A model generated the notes under the pieces. That model saw only the letters and a program-made list of their open reading frames with translations. It searched no databases and had not been told where the DNA came from. The position numbers and the translations under genes were made by a program. Below, piece by piece: positions 25,759-34,742 of a stretch of 64,000 bases of DNA. Numbering within the stretch: position 1 is the first letter of the stretch; the number at the start of each line of letters is the position of its first letter. Source of the DNA: VFKU01 sp964620045 (GTDB lineage Bacteria; Hydrogenedentota; Hydrogenedentia; Hydrogenedentales; GCA-2746185); contig CAZUJL010000021.1 of assembly GCA_964620045.1 (NCBI GenBank), positions 10,265-74,264 of the forward strand, in the 5' to 3' direction.

Positions 25759-27102
25759 TTACAGCGCGCTGATATCGTCCACCAGCGTCTGCACGAGCGT
25801 TTCGGCGTCGCGGCTGGACACATGCTGCACCATCACGCGGATAATCGGTTCCGTGCCCGACGGCCGAATCACGACGCGGCCTTTGCCCTGCAACTGTTCT
25901 TCGGCCTTCTTGCGCACTTTGTCGAGCGCTTCCTCGGACGGACGCGCGCCGGGCTGCACGGGCACTTTGCCGTGCGCTTCGGGCATCGGCTCGTAGCTGC
26001 GCGCGAGTTCGGACAGTTTCCGCCCACGGCGCACCAGCGTCGCCAGCATCTGCAGCGCCGTGATCATCGCGTCGCCGGTGGTGTTGTAGTCGAGCATCAC
26101 GATATGGCCGCTCGATTCGCCGCCGAGCGTGAGGCCTTCCTTGCGCATCGCCTCGACGACGTAGCGATCGCCGACCTTCGTGCGCAGAATCTTCCCGCCC
26201 ATCGGCGAAATCGCGCGCTCAAGGCCGCCGTTCGCCATGATGGTGGTCACGACGGTTTTCTTCGGCAGTGCGTTCCGCTCGATCATGTCCGCCGCGAGCA
26301 CCGAGAGCACGGCGTTGCCGTCCAGCAGGCGGCCGTCTTCGTCCGCCAACACGACGCGGTCGCCGTCACCGTCGAACGCGATGCCCAGGTCGGCCTTCTC
26401 GCTGATAACGCGCGCGCGCATCACTTCGGGATATACCGAGCCGCAGTTCGCGTTGATATTCGTGCCGTCCGGCTCGACGCCGAGCGACACCACCTTCGCG
26501 CCCAGTTCCGACAGCGTATTCGGCCCAACGCGGTACGCCGCGCCGTTGGCCGCGTCGCACACAATCTTCAGGCCGTCCAGTTTCAGACCGCGCGGGAAGG
26601 TCGATTTCGCGTATTCGATGTAGCGCCCGACGGAGTCTTCAATGCGCTTCGCGCGGCCAAGCTTCGTACCCGTCGGCCGCACGTTGTCGATCTCTTTGCC
26701 GACGATCAGCTTTTCGATCTCGTCTTCAATCTCATCGGGCAGCTTGTAGCCATCGCGCGCGAAAAATTTGATGCCGTTGTCGTAATACGGATTGTGCGAC
26801 GCGGAGATCATGATCGCAGCGTCCGCACGCAGGCTGCGCATGATGTACGACACCGCCGGCGTCGGCAACGGACCCACAAGCCGCACGTTGATGCCCATCG
26901 AGCACAGCCCGGCCGTCAGCGCGTTCTCGATCATGTAGCCGGACTGGCGCGTGTCCTTGCCGATCAGAATGGTGTGCGGATTGTCGTCCTTGCGGAAGAT
27001 GTACCCCGCCGCGCGTCCAACGCGCAGCGCGAGCTCCGGCGTCATCGGATGGATGTTCGCTTCCCCGCGAATGCCGTCTGTGCCAAATAGCCGCTCAGCC
27101 AT
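25759..27102 (-). CDS. glmM: Phosphoglucosamine mutase
   Basis: 447 residues, full length. FGTDGIRG at the N-terminus, the phosphoserine loop MISASHNPYYDNGIKFF with Ser102, metal loop AFDGDGDRV, and sugar loop GGESSGHIV, finishing with the phosphate-binding IRPSGTEPIIRVM. Converts glucosamine-6-P to glucosamine-1-P for UDP-GlcNAc, peptidoglycan and lipid A. Overlaps the end of folP by 8 bases; the folP-glmM order is common in bacteria. Confidence 0.97.
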   Translation of the reverse strand: MAERLFGTDGIRGEANIHPMTPELALRVGRAAGYIFRKDDNPHTILIGKDTRQSGYMIENALTAGLCSMGINVRLVGPLPTPAVSYIMRSLRADAAIMISASHNPYYDNGIKFFARDGYKLPDEIEDEIEKLIVGKEIDNVRPTGTKLGRAKRIEDSVGRYIEYAKSTFPRGLKLDGLKIVCDAANGAAYRVGPNTLSELGAKVVSLGVEPDGTNINANCGSVYPEVMRARVISEKADLGIAFDGDGDRVVLADEDGRLLDGNAVLSVLAADMIERNALPKKTVVTTIMANGGLERAISPMGGKILRTKVGDRYVVEAMRKEGLTLGGESSGHIVMLDYNTTGDAMITALQMLATLVRRGRKLSELARSYEPMPEAHGKVPVQPGARPSEEALDKVRKKAEEQLQGKGRVVIRPSGTEPIIRVMVQHVSSRDAETLVQTLVDDISAL

Positions 27103-27907
27103 GATTCCCTCTCCCCAGTATCGCGTCGCTCATGCGCGCCACGCGCGCCATTCCCCGCACATCGTGCACGCGCACGGCGTCGGCCCCGTTGGCAATCGCC
27201 AGCGCCACCGTCGCCGCGGTCCCCTCGCCGCGTTCCTCCGGCGGCACATCGAGCACGGCGCCGATGGTCGCCTTGTTCGACGTGCCCACCAGCAGCGGCC
27301 GGCCAAAGCGCTTGAACTCGGCCAACCGCCGCAAGATGGTTAAATTATGCCCCACGTTTTTTCCGAAGCCAAAGCCGGGGTCCAGCCAGATCCGATTTTC
27401 GGTAATCCCGGCTTTACATGCGAACTCCAACCGTTCTTCGAAAAATCGGCGGATATCATCAATCACATCAACATATTGCGGCGCGGACTGCATCGTTTTC
27501 GGGTCACCCTGCATGTGCATGATCACGCACTCACAGCCCGTTTCCGCCACCACCCCCGCCATGGCCGGGTCCCCCCGCAGGCCGGTGATGTCGTTCACCA
27601 TCGTCGCGCCCAGCGCCACGGCCCGCCGGGCCGTCTCGGCGCGGTAGGTATCCACGGACAACCGCAGCCCCGCGCCCTTTAACGCCTCGAACACCGGAAC
27701 GATACGCCGCAATTCCTCGTCGACGCTGACGGGCTCCGAACCGGGCCGGGAAGACTCGCCGCCGACGTCGACAATATCCGCGCCGTCGCGCACCATCGCG
27801 CGTGCGCGCTCCACGGCCAATTCAACATCCTGCACGCGGCTCGGACTGAAAAAAGAATCGGGCGTGCGGTTCAGCACGCCCATGATCAGAGTCTTCTTTT
27901 GATTCAT
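27095..27907 (-). CDS. folP: Dihydropteroate synthase
   Basis: 270 residues. MGVLNRTPDSFFSPSR is the first pterin/diphosphate signature, ADIVDVGGESSRPGSEPV the second, with MVNDITGL, RIWLDPGFGFGKN and the final RVHDVRG. Joins p-aminobenzoate to hydroxymethyl-dihydropterin diphosphate in folate synthesis; the sulfonamide target. Same transcript as glmM (8-bp overlap). Confidence 0.97.
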   Translation of the reverse strand: MNQKKTLIMGVLNRTPDSFFSPSRVQDVELAVERARAMVRDGADIVDVGGESSRPGSEPVSVDEELRRIVPVFEALKGAGLRLSVDTYRAETARRAVALGATMVNDITGLRGDPAMAGVVAETGCECVIMHMQGDPKTMQSAPQYVDVIDDIRRFFEERLEFACKAGITENRIWLDPGFGFGKNVGHNLTILRRLAEFKRFGRPLLVGTSNKATIGAVLDVPPEERGEGTAATVALAIANGADAVRVHDVRGMARVARMSDAILGRGNHG

Positions 27908-27916
27908 GTGTGTCCA

Positions 27917-27965
27917 GTCCCGGAGGGACGAAAGAAAGTAGCCCAGCGCGTAAGCGCTGGGCTAC
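27917..27965. repeat. Palindromic repeat pair between folP and ftsH
   Basis: A GTCCC-GGA-GGGAC hairpin (27917-27929) is followed by a perfect 12-bp stem GTAGCCCAGCGC (27938-27949), GTAA loop, and GCGCTGGGCTAC (27954-27965). A further CCCGGAGGGGAC piece lies near 27990. This is a recognisable filler repeat of PVC-type genomes (from memory). No coding potential in the 102-nt gap. Confidence 0.75.
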
Positions 27966-28009
27966 GGCAACACAATTTCACTCAACTCCCGGAGGGGACG
28001 GCAGAACCC

Positions 28010-29971
28010 TCACGCCGTGCCCGGCACAATGTCACCCGGCGGCAGATCGGCGCCGCGGTCATCTTCCACCGTGCGGCGGCGCGGCGGCTCCGAGGCAATT
28101 GTCGCGCTCGGTTTGCTCGGCGTCTTGGGTTCTTCCTTAACAGGAAGAATTTCCCGGCCGCCCACGCGCGTAATGATCTCGTCCAACTCGATGCCGTCCA
28201 GCGTCTCGCGCTCGACCAGCGCGTCCGTGATCGCATCCAGCACCGGGCGATGCTTCAGCAGCAATACCTTGGTGTCGCCATAGGCCTCTTCGAGCATGCG
28301 GCGAATTTCGCCGTCGATGCGCGCGGCCGTCGCTTCGCTGAAATCGCGTTCCTTGCTGAAGTCACGGCCGAGGAAAATCTCCTTGCCGTGGCTGAAGGCC
28401 ACCGGGCCGAGTTCGCTCATGCCGTATTCGCACACCATCGCGTGCGCCTGGTTCGTCGCCATCTGCAAGTCGCCGGCGGCGCCCGTCGTGAACTCGTTGT
28501 ACACGATGTCCTCGGCCGCGCGGCCACCCATCGCCACGCGCAGCATCGCAAGCAAGTAGCGCCGCGACAGACTGTGGCGGTCTTCTTCCGGCAACCAGCT
28601 CGTCAAACCGAGCGACGGTCCGCGCGGGATAATGGTGACCTTGTGCACGGGATCCGCTTCCGGCATCAGGCGGCAGACCAGCGCGTGGCCCGCCTCGTGC
28701 ACGGCCGTCATGCGCGCTTCCTTCGAGCTGATGACCATGCTGCGGCGTTCCGGACCCATCAGCACGCGATCCTTGGCCTCGTCGAGGTCATGCCGCGTGA
28801 CGGCGTCCTGGTTGCGACGCGCCGCAAGCAATGCGGCCTCGTTCACCAGGTTCGCCAAATCGGCGCCCGAGAAGCCCGGCGTGCCGCGCGCGATCGTGCG
28901 CACGTCAACGTCCGCCGAGACCGGCACCTTGTTGTTGCGAATGTGAATGTTCAGGATCGCTTCGCGGCCAATGATGTCCGGATTCGGCACGACGACCTGG
29001 CGGTCGAAGCGGCCAGGGCGCAGCAGCGCCTTGTCGAGCACGTCCGGCCGGTTGGTGGCCGCCATCAGGATGACGCCTTCGTTCGAATTGAAGCCGTCCA
29101 TCTCAACCAGCAACTGGTTCAGCGTCTGCTCGCGTTCATCGTGACCACCGCCGAGGCCTGCGCCGCGCTGGCGGCCGACCGCGTCGATTTCGTCGATAAA
29201 GATAATGCAGGGTGCATTTTTTTGGCCCTGCTGGAACAGGTCGCGCACGCGGCTTGCGCCGACGCCGACGAACATTTCCACGAAGTCAGAACCGCTGATG
29301 GCGAAGAACGGCACGTTTGCTTCGCCCGCCACCGCGCGCGCCAGCAGAGTCTTGCCGGAGCCTGGAGGGCCGACGAGCAGCACGCCTTTCGGGATGCGGC
29401 CGCCCAGCTTTGTAAACTTTTTCGGGTCGCGCAAGAACTCGATAATTTCGTGCAGTTCTTCCTTGGCTTCGTCGACACCGGCCACGTCCTTGAACGTAAC
29501 CATCTTGTCGCCGGGGCTGATGCGCCGCGCGCGGCTCTTGCCGAAGCTCAGCGCCTTGTTGCTGCCGCCCTGCATCTGGCGGAACATGAAAAACCAGAAC
29601 AGACCGATGATCAGCAACACCGGGAGCAGGCTGGTGAGCATCGTCATCCACAACACGTTTTCCGGACCCGGATCGGAGTGGATGCCGAGCTTGTCGAGCT
29701 CGGTGCGCCACTCCGGCAGGTACTGGTCGGTGGTGAACTCCATCCCTGAGCGGCCGTCCACCGGTTCTTTGTATGTGACCTTAAACCGGTAAAAGCCTTC
29801 CTGAATCAGGTCGATGCTGGCGTTCTTGACGTTGCCCTTGTTGAGCTGCTCAGTAAATTGCGGGGAGCCCGGCTTGACGTTCGTGGCACTCTGCCGAGAA
29901 ATGGTGGAAAGCCCCAGCAACAGGATGATGAGCAGGATGATCCAAATCGAAATCTGCTTGAAAAAGCCCAT
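28010..29971 (-). CDS. ftsH: ATP-dependent zinc metalloprotease FtsH
   Basis: 653 residues. Two transmembrane helices (about 7-24 and 107-129) flank a periplasmic domain. AAA+ module: Walker A GPPGSGKT (201-208), Walker B CIIFIDEIDA (about 255-264), second region of homology ATNRPDVLDKALLRPGRFDR. Protease: zinc site HEAGH (425-429). Degrades unassembled membrane proteins and regulators such as LpxC. Divergent from the mannose-1-phosphate guanylyltransferase gene, so the 169-nt gap must hold both promoters. Confidence 0.98.
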   Translation of the reverse strand: MGFFKQISIWIILLIILLLGLSTISRQSATNVKPGSPQFTEQLNKGNVKNASIDLIQEGFYRFKVTYKEPVDGRSGMEFTTDQYLPEWRTELDKLGIHSDPGPENVLWMTMLTSLLPVLLIIGLFWFFMFRQMQGGSNKALSFGKSRARRISPGDKMVTFKDVAGVDEAKEELHEIIEFLRDPKKFTKLGGRIPKGVLLVGPPGSGKTLLARAVAGEANVPFFAISGSDFVEMFVGVGASRVRDLFQQGQKNAPCIIFIDEIDAVGRQRGAGLGGGHDEREQTLNQLLVEMDGFNSNEGVILMAATNRPDVLDKALLRPGRFDRQVVVPNPDIIGREAILNIHIRNNKVPVSADVDVRTIARGTPGFSGADLANLVNEAALLAARRNQDAVTRHDLDEAKDRVLMGPERRSMVISSKEARMTAVHEAGHALVCRLMPEADPVHKVTIIPRGPSLGLTSWLPEEDRHSLSRRYLLAMLRVAMGGRAAEDIVYNEFTTGAAGDLQMATNQAHAMVCEYGMSELGPVAFSHGKEIFLGRDFSKERDFSEATAARIDGEIRRMLEEAYGDTKVLLLKHRPVLDAITDALVERETLDGIELDEIITRVGGREILPVKEEPKTPSKPSATIASEPPRRRTVEDDRGADLPPGDIVPGTA

Positions 29972-30140
29972 AACTTCTTCCGCTACCTCAAGTTAGACGG
30001 CGCGGCGGGTTGCTGGCCCACCAGCTTTATGGTAACACAGGAACCACACCATAACAATCCCGGCGCGCTCGTTCGCTATTCCCGTCCGTGTTTCCCCGGC
30101 CTTCCTTTCGTATGATACCCAGCCCACAGGAAACGTATTC

Positions 30141-31253
30141 ATGCCCACTTCAACACGGTTTGGCGTCATCATGGCCGGCGGCTCCGGAGAACGGTTCTGG
30201 CCGGTCTCGCGGCGCGACCATCCCAAGCAATTGCTAAGACTTACACGTCCCGATCAGACGATGCTGGGCGAGGCGGTCGAGCGCCTCAGTCCGCTGATCC
30301 CGCCTGACAGAATTCTCATTATCACGGCCGCGCACCTCGTCACGCCGATCCGCGCGGCGAAGGTCGGCGTGCCCGATGCCAACGTGATCGCCGAACCGGC
30401 CAAGCGCAATACCTCCGGCTGTCTCGCTTATGCCGCCGCCTGGCTCATGGCCTCACACGGCGCGCCGGAGTCGATCGCGATGGCGGTCGTCACCGCGGAT
30501 CACATCATCGAGGATCCGGACCGCTTCCGCGCGACCGTCGCTGCTTCGCTCGACGCCGCCGAAGCGCAGGACGTCCTCGTCACCCAGGGCATCGTGCCCA
30601 CGCGGCCCGAAACCGGGTATGGGTACGTGCAAGCGAAGGACATCGCCAAGCCGCTCGGCGATCGCGGCGGGATCAAAACCTTCGACGTGGCCGCGTTCCA
30701 CGAAAAACCAAAACAAGACGCAGCCGAGAAATTTATCGCCGCCGGCAATTACTTCTGGAACAGCGGCATGTTCTTCTGGCGCGTGAGCACGTTCCTCGGC
30801 GAACTCGACCATGCCCGGCCCGCGCTGGCCCAGGCGACTCGCGCGATGGCGGACTCCCTGCACGCGAACGATTCCAAAAAAGCCGCCGCGATCTTTGAAT
30901 CACTGGATGACATCTCCATCGACTACGCGCTGATGGAGAAAGCGCGCCGCGTGGTGGTCGTGCGCGCGGACTATCCGTGGGACGACGTCGGCGCGTGGAC
31001 GAGTCTCGATCGCACGCGCCCGCACGACGCGCAGGGCAATGTCGCCGAAGGCGGGCCAGTGCTCATCGACACCACCAACTCCATCGTCTACAACGCGGCC
31101 GGCGCGGACGCCGTTGCCGTGAGCGTGGTCGGCATGGACAACGTGGTAGTCGTCGTCTCCGAGGACGGTGTGCTCATCGTCCCGAAAGATCGCGCGCAGG
31201 ATGTCCGCCACGCGGTTGCGGAACTCAAGAAGCGCGGCGGAAAACAGGTCTAA
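30141..31253 (+). CDS. Mannose-1-phosphate guanylyltransferase
   Basis: 370 residues. GTP/metal loop VIMAGGSGERFWPVSRRDHPKQLL, EPAKRNTSG, VTADHIIEDPDRF, and the C-terminal signature WDDVGAWTSLDR typical of ManC/RfbM-type enzymes; no cupin isomerase domain follows. Makes GDP-mannose from mannose-1-P and GTP for polysaccharide or LPS synthesis. Twenty bases before a lipoprotein gene on the same strand. Confidence 0.94.
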   Translation: MPTSTRFGVIMAGGSGERFWPVSRRDHPKQLLRLTRPDQTMLGEAVERLSPLIPPDRILIITAAHLVTPIRAAKVGVPDANVIAEPAKRNTSGCLAYAAAWLMASHGAPESIAMAVVTADHIIEDPDRFRATVAASLDAAEAQDVLVTQGIVPTRPETGYGYVQAKDIAKPLGDRGGIKTFDVAAFHEKPKQDAAEKFIAAGNYFWNSGMFFWRVSTFLGELDHARPALAQATRAMADSLHANDSKKAAAIFESLDDISIDYALMEKARRVVVVRADYPWDDVGAWTSLDRTRPHDAQGNVAEGGPVLIDTTNSIVYNAAGADAVAVSVVGMDNVVVVVSEDGVLIVPKDRAQDVRHAVAELKKRGGKQV

Positions 31254-31273
31254 AACTCACGCGGAGATTCACG

Positions 31274-32128
31274 ATGAGACGGACATTGATGTTCGCAGTC
31301 GTTACGCTGCTACTCACCGCCTGCGGATCTCGACCGCATATCGGACTGTCCGACGAAGCGCTCACGCTCGAGCCGGACAAGGACTTTGAAGCGAAGCTCA
31401 ACGCGGCAGGCAAGGAACTGGGCCGCCCAACCGGATCAGACCAAGCCGCAGCGCTTGCTTACTACGATGCCCTCGTCGACAAGACCGGGGTGCCGCCAAA
31501 CGAATTCGTGCTCAAGACCATGAGCCTCGCGCGCGGCGACGTCGGCGATATGGTCTTCGTCGGTCCCATTCAGGCGGCCGTCGCGAAGATGCCGCCCGAA
31601 GATCTCCTGCGCACCGTCGGGCCCTACGCCGGCACAGAGAAGCACAAAGAAATGGTGTGGGACGCCCTTATGGCGTCGCTCAACGCACACAAGCTCGGCA
31701 CGGCGGAACAATGCGCCAAGGTACTGCAAAAATACGGCAGCGACATCCCGCGCGGGCTGATGGACTTTTTCTATTACCGTTTCCAGCCGCACGATGCGGC
31801 CACGCTATGCGCGAACGTGTTCTCCGACAGTGCCGGCGATCAGCGCAGTTCATTAAAGGAAATCTCCACCCTCGCGCCGTTTGTCGACTGGGAATCGTTT
31901 CAATTGTCCGGCGACGCCCGCGCCGAATTGCTTAAGCGGTTGCCTACACTCATCGAAAGCAAGTACTGGTGGGTGCGGCGCTATGCGGCCGACGTGATCT
32001 ACAAGTTCGAGGGACTGCAGCAGCCTGAGGTGGTGCAACCCTTGCTGCGCGATTCCGAGCCGCTGGTGGCCCGACACCTCAAAAAACAGGATGAGGACTT
32101 GGGGAGGATGCGTGATCGTTTCAAGTAA
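31274..32128 (+). CDS. Lipoprotein with helical repeat-like body
   Basis: 284 residues; ATG after GGAG. Lipobox LLLTAC near residue 17. The mature protein is largely alpha-helical; the last third (LKRLPTLIESKYWWVRRYAADVIYKFEGLQQPEVVQPLLRD) reads like one or two HEAT-type helical repeats. The start lies 20 nt after the guanylyltransferase, so it is probably cotranscribed. Function unknown. Confidence 0.8.
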   Translation: MRRTLMFAVVTLLLTACGSRPHIGLSDEALTLEPDKDFEAKLNAAGKELGRPTGSDQAAALAYYDALVDKTGVPPNEFVLKTMSLARGDVGDMVFVGPIQAAVAKMPPEDLLRTVGPYAGTEKHKEMVWDALMASLNAHKLGTAEQCAKVLQKYGSDIPRGLMDFFYYRFQPHDAATLCANVFSDSAGDQRSSLKEISTLAPFVDWESFQLSGDARAELLKRLPTLIESKYWWVRRYAADVIYKFEGLQQPEVVQPLLRDSEPLVARHLKKQDEDLGRMRDRFK

Positions 32129-32132
32129 ATCA

Positions 32133-32157
32133 TTTCGCGAACCTTCGGTTCGCGAAA
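32133..32157. terminator. Convergent terminator hairpin
   Basis: TTTCGCGAACC (32133-32143) pairs with GGTTCGCGAAA (32147-32157); the loop closes as a C(UUCG)G tetraloop. It sits just after the lipoprotein stop and just before the stop of the facing membrane protein, so it can serve both. An AATTTCTT tract follows on the plus strand and an A/T run on the other side. Confidence 0.85.
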
Positions 32158-32163
32158 AATTTC

Positions 32164-32676
32164 TTACCCAGCGACGGGACGCTTCGCCATCATCTGATAA
32201 AAGACGTAGCCCCACAGAAACACCAGGCCCGCGAGCAAACAGCGGACCTGAAATTTCATCGTAAGCCGCACGTCACCGGTCGGTGAGAGCTCGAGCACAT
32301 TCTGATTGAGTTGGTTCGCCAGCGACAATGGCGTGCGCACACCGAAATAAATAGCCATAATCGCGCAGAACGCGCTGATCGAAACGAAGGCGATCTCCCA
32401 GCGATCGAGCGCAGCTCCCCGGTTGGTCGATGCGATTCGTTTCGATAGCAGAAAACCGAGCGCACCCAGCACGGCCACGCCATACTTGCCGACGAGGCTC
32501 GACGAATCGTAGATCAAATCGAGCGCGCGCATTTGCGCCTCGGGAACGTGCCCGGCTTCCGGAAGCGGTTGCGGAAGGGAACCGGTGTGCTCCAGCCGGT
32601 TATCGACCAGCATAATGAGCCCAGTTACCAGCAGTCCTGCAATCAGCGAGACGATGAATGCGTTTGATGGTTTCAT
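32164..32676 (-). CDS. Membrane protein of unknown function
   Basis: 170 residues with four likely helices: about 8-24 (FIVSLIAGLLVTGLIMLV), 65-80 (VAVLGALGFLL), 95-114 (AFVSISAFCAIMAIYFGV) and 145-163 (CLLAGLVFLWGYVFYQMM). A polar, Pro/Glu-rich loop follows helix 1. No motif or family recognised. Stands alone on the minus strand between two plus-strand genes. Confidence 0.7.
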   Translation of the reverse strand: MKPSNAFIVSLIAGLLVTGLIMLVDNRLEHTGSLPQPLPEAGHVPEAQMRALDLIYDSSSLVGKYGVAVLGALGFLLSKRIASTNRGAALDRWEIAFVSISAFCAIMAIYFGVRTPLSLANQLNQNVLELSPTGDVRLTMKFQVRCLLAGLVFLWGYVFYQMMAKRPVAG

Positions 32677-32781
32677 ATACCCTCACGCTGGCCAGCCGCA
32701 TGGAGTCTAGCGCCGTGGACTCTGGAATCCCAATGCCGCGACGCCTACAGTATTCGGCGTCCCCGCCCCGAGGAAACACAG

Positions 32782-33222
32782 ATGCTTGCACAATCACGCC
32801 GCTTTCATGATCTGGCGCTCGGCGAAGAATTCGCCATGCCCTCACGCACGGTCACCGAGGCGCACTTCTCGCTCTTCCAGGCGCTCTCGGGCGACAACCA
32901 CCCGATCCACTACGATCGCGACTACTGCAAGCGGCAGGGCCACCGCGACCTGCTCGCGCACGGCTTCCAGGTGATCGCGTTCACCGCGGCGGGCGCGGGC
33001 CTCTTCCCGCACGTGATGGGCGAGTCGCTCATCGGCTTCATCGAACAGTCCAGCCGCTTCCTGAAAGGCGTCTTCCCCGGCGACACGCTGCACCCGAAGC
33101 TCGTCATCACCGCGCTCACGCCACAGCGCACCACGGGCGTCATCACCATGCGCTCCACCATCCACAACCAGCACAACGAACTCGTGCTCGACGGCGAACA
33201 CAAGTACCTCGTGCGGCTCTAA
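32782..33222 (+). CDS. MaoC-like hot-dog dehydratase
   Basis: 146 residues. The hydratase-2 motif is present: FQALSGDNHPIHYD (Asp-x4-His) followed by LLAHGFQVIAF in the hot-dog helix. Acts on (R)-enoyl-CoA or related thioesters. Fits the fatty-acid theme of the window (crotonases, acyl-CoA dehydrogenase). It is followed by the unrelated SMI1/KNR4 gene 32 nt downstream. Confidence 0.9.
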   Translation: MLAQSRRFHDLALGEEFAMPSRTVTEAHFSLFQALSGDNHPIHYDRDYCKRQGHRDLLAHGFQVIAFTAAGAGLFPHVMGESLIGFIEQSSRFLKGVFPGDTLHPKLVITALTPQRTTGVITMRSTIHNQHNELVLDGEHKYLVRL

Positions 33223-33254
33223 ATCTCAGGTACTATTCACGCGGGGACTCTGGC

Positions 33255-33986
33255 ATGAACTTGGCCGAACGATTTCAGTCGCTGAAGGGCCGTCACATCA
33301 CGGATGAAGACGGCGAAGAATACACGCTGGAATTGCAGCCGGCGATGTCCGATGCGGACATCGCCGCACTCGAGAAACAACTCCCCTGTCCCATTCCGGC
33401 CGATATCCGCGCCGCGCTAAAAATCACACAGGGCTTCGTGAATGGTCCGCTGGACGCGTTCGACATAGGTGGGGTGTTAAAAAATGGCTTCGGTTTCGAT
33501 GAGATCTTTCCGCATGCATTTCCGATCGCCCATGATGGATATGGGAACTATTGGGTCGTAGACATCCTCCCTTCATCAAGGGATTGGGAACCGATCTACT
33601 TGGCATGTCACGATGCGCCTGTAATTGTCTATCAATGTGCGACTCTTTTAGAGTTTCTTGATGCATTTATAGACCTTGCGCAGACGCCGAACACAGGTCC
33701 TCTCAATTTCACACGCTATGATGGTGGGCCGTGGAGAATCTGGGATAAGCCGAACACTATCGACCGACCTACCGCGTTGTCCGGCTCCGACCCGGAATTG
33801 CGCGCGTTTGCCGAGACCCTCGCTGACGAATGGCTGATCGTCGATCTGCGCAATCCGAAAATCGGCGACGGTTTCGCCTGGGGCCGTGCAAAGTCACGCG
33901 ATGACATCAAGCGCTGGAAAACCCTGCCAATGTGGGCGTACCTCCCTAAAAAATCCCTGCTCCAGCGGATCTTCGGGAAAAAATAA
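33255..33986 (+). CDS. SMI1/KNR4 family protein
   Basis: 243 residues. The N-terminal half has the SMI1/KNR4 layout: MSDADIAALEKQLPCPIPADIRAALKITQGF, then GYGNYWVVDIL and an acidic LEFLDAFIDLA stretch. The family is common among immunity proteins of polymorphic toxins and in general protein-interaction roles. No toxin gene is next to it. The stretch 33.45-33.72 kb is visibly AT-richer than the flanks, hinting at separate origin. Its stop abuts the facing glycosyltransferase stop exactly. Confidence 0.82.
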   Translation: MNLAERFQSLKGRHITDEDGEEYTLELQPAMSDADIAALEKQLPCPIPADIRAALKITQGFVNGPLDAFDIGGVLKNGFGFDEIFPHAFPIAHDGYGNYWVVDILPSSRDWEPIYLACHDAPVIVYQCATLLEFLDAFIDLAQTPNTGPLNFTRYDGGPWRIWDKPNTIDRPTALSGSDPELRAFAETLADEWLIVDLRNPKIGDGFAWGRAKSRDDIKRWKTLPMWAYLPKKSLLQRIFGKK

Positions 33987-34742
33987 TTACCGCTGTTCCG
34001 GATACCAGTAGTCGTCCACGATTTTCCGGAACGACTGGCGTTTAATCAGCGGCCACCACGCCATGTAGAACATGTGCCAGTCGCCGTGTTCGTCAAACTT
34101 GCGCGTGCAGATCGTCGCTTTGGCCTCGGACGTTTTCATCTTCATGCCAAGCCCGTTGCGCTTGCCGTACTTGCGCACCGCGCGAAAAAATTCGACGTCC
34201 TCCGCGATATCTTTCTCCTCGTTGTAGCCGCCGATCGCATCGAACGCCGCGCGCGAGCAAAACACCACGCCACCCTCCATGCGCAGCAACCCGGTCACCA
34301 GTGTGCCGACCACGAACCGTGTCGCCGCGAGACCGGCAGATTTGCGTTCGAACTCCCACCCCGTCGCGCCGCCCGCGAATTTCCCTGTCGACATCGCCGC
34401 GTCGATCGCGTTGAAGGTTTCCACATGGATATTCGTGTCCGCATCGCAAAAGGCGAGAATTTGCCCGCGTGCAATCGCGGCGCCCCCGTTGCGCGACGAT
34501 GCAATGCGCCGGCGCTCGACCTTGGCGACACGCGCACCCGCCTGCAGCGCGATGGCCGCGGTGGAATCCGTGGAGTTGTTGTCGGCCACCACGATCTCGG
34601 CGCCTTCCGGTCCGCGGTGATACCGCGCCCGTGCGGCGCTCGCGCTGGTCAACAAACGCGGCAATAGCTTTTCTTCGTTGTAGGCGGGGATGATCAGTGA
34701 AATAATCGGTGCGTCGTTCAATCCGTCCGCCTCCACAATCAC
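33987..34742 (-). CDS. Family 2 glycosyltransferase
   Basis: 251 residues. GT-A fold: SLIIPAYNEEKLLPRLL, IVVADNNSTDSTAAIA, the FCDADTNIHVET metal site (DXD), and GGYNEEKDIAEDVEFFRAV. Adds a sugar from an NDP-donor to an acceptor. The GTG start overlaps the stop of the upstream crotonase by 4 bases (GTGA), so the two genes are translationally coupled although functionally unrelated at first sight. No transmembrane helices. Confidence 0.9.
   Translation of the reverse strand: MIVEADGLNDAPIISLIIPAYNEEKLLPRLLTSASAARARYHRGPEGAEIVVADNNSTDSTAAIALQAGARVAKVERRRIASSRNGGAAIARGQILAFCDADTNIHVETFNAIDAAMSTGKFAGGATGWEFERKSAGLAATRFVVGTLVTGLLRMEGGVVFCSRAAFDAIGGYNEEKDIAEDVEFFRAVRKYGKRNGLGMKMKTSEAKATICTRKFDEHGDWHMFYMAWWPLIKRQSFRKIVDDYWYPEQR

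Noticed and set aside
27917..27995. CRISPR-like repeat
   Set aside because: Only palindromic elements of different sequence occur; no regular spacing with unique spacers and no cas genes.
27899..29749. Long open frame antisense to ftsH
   Set aside because: 616 residues of Arg/Ala/His-rich sequence without motifs, a common artefact on the opposite strand of high-GC genes.
29991..30070. TTATGGT...ACCATAA inverted repeat between ftsH and the guanylyltransferase
   Set aside because: Only 7-bp arms with a long spacer; too weak to call an operator.
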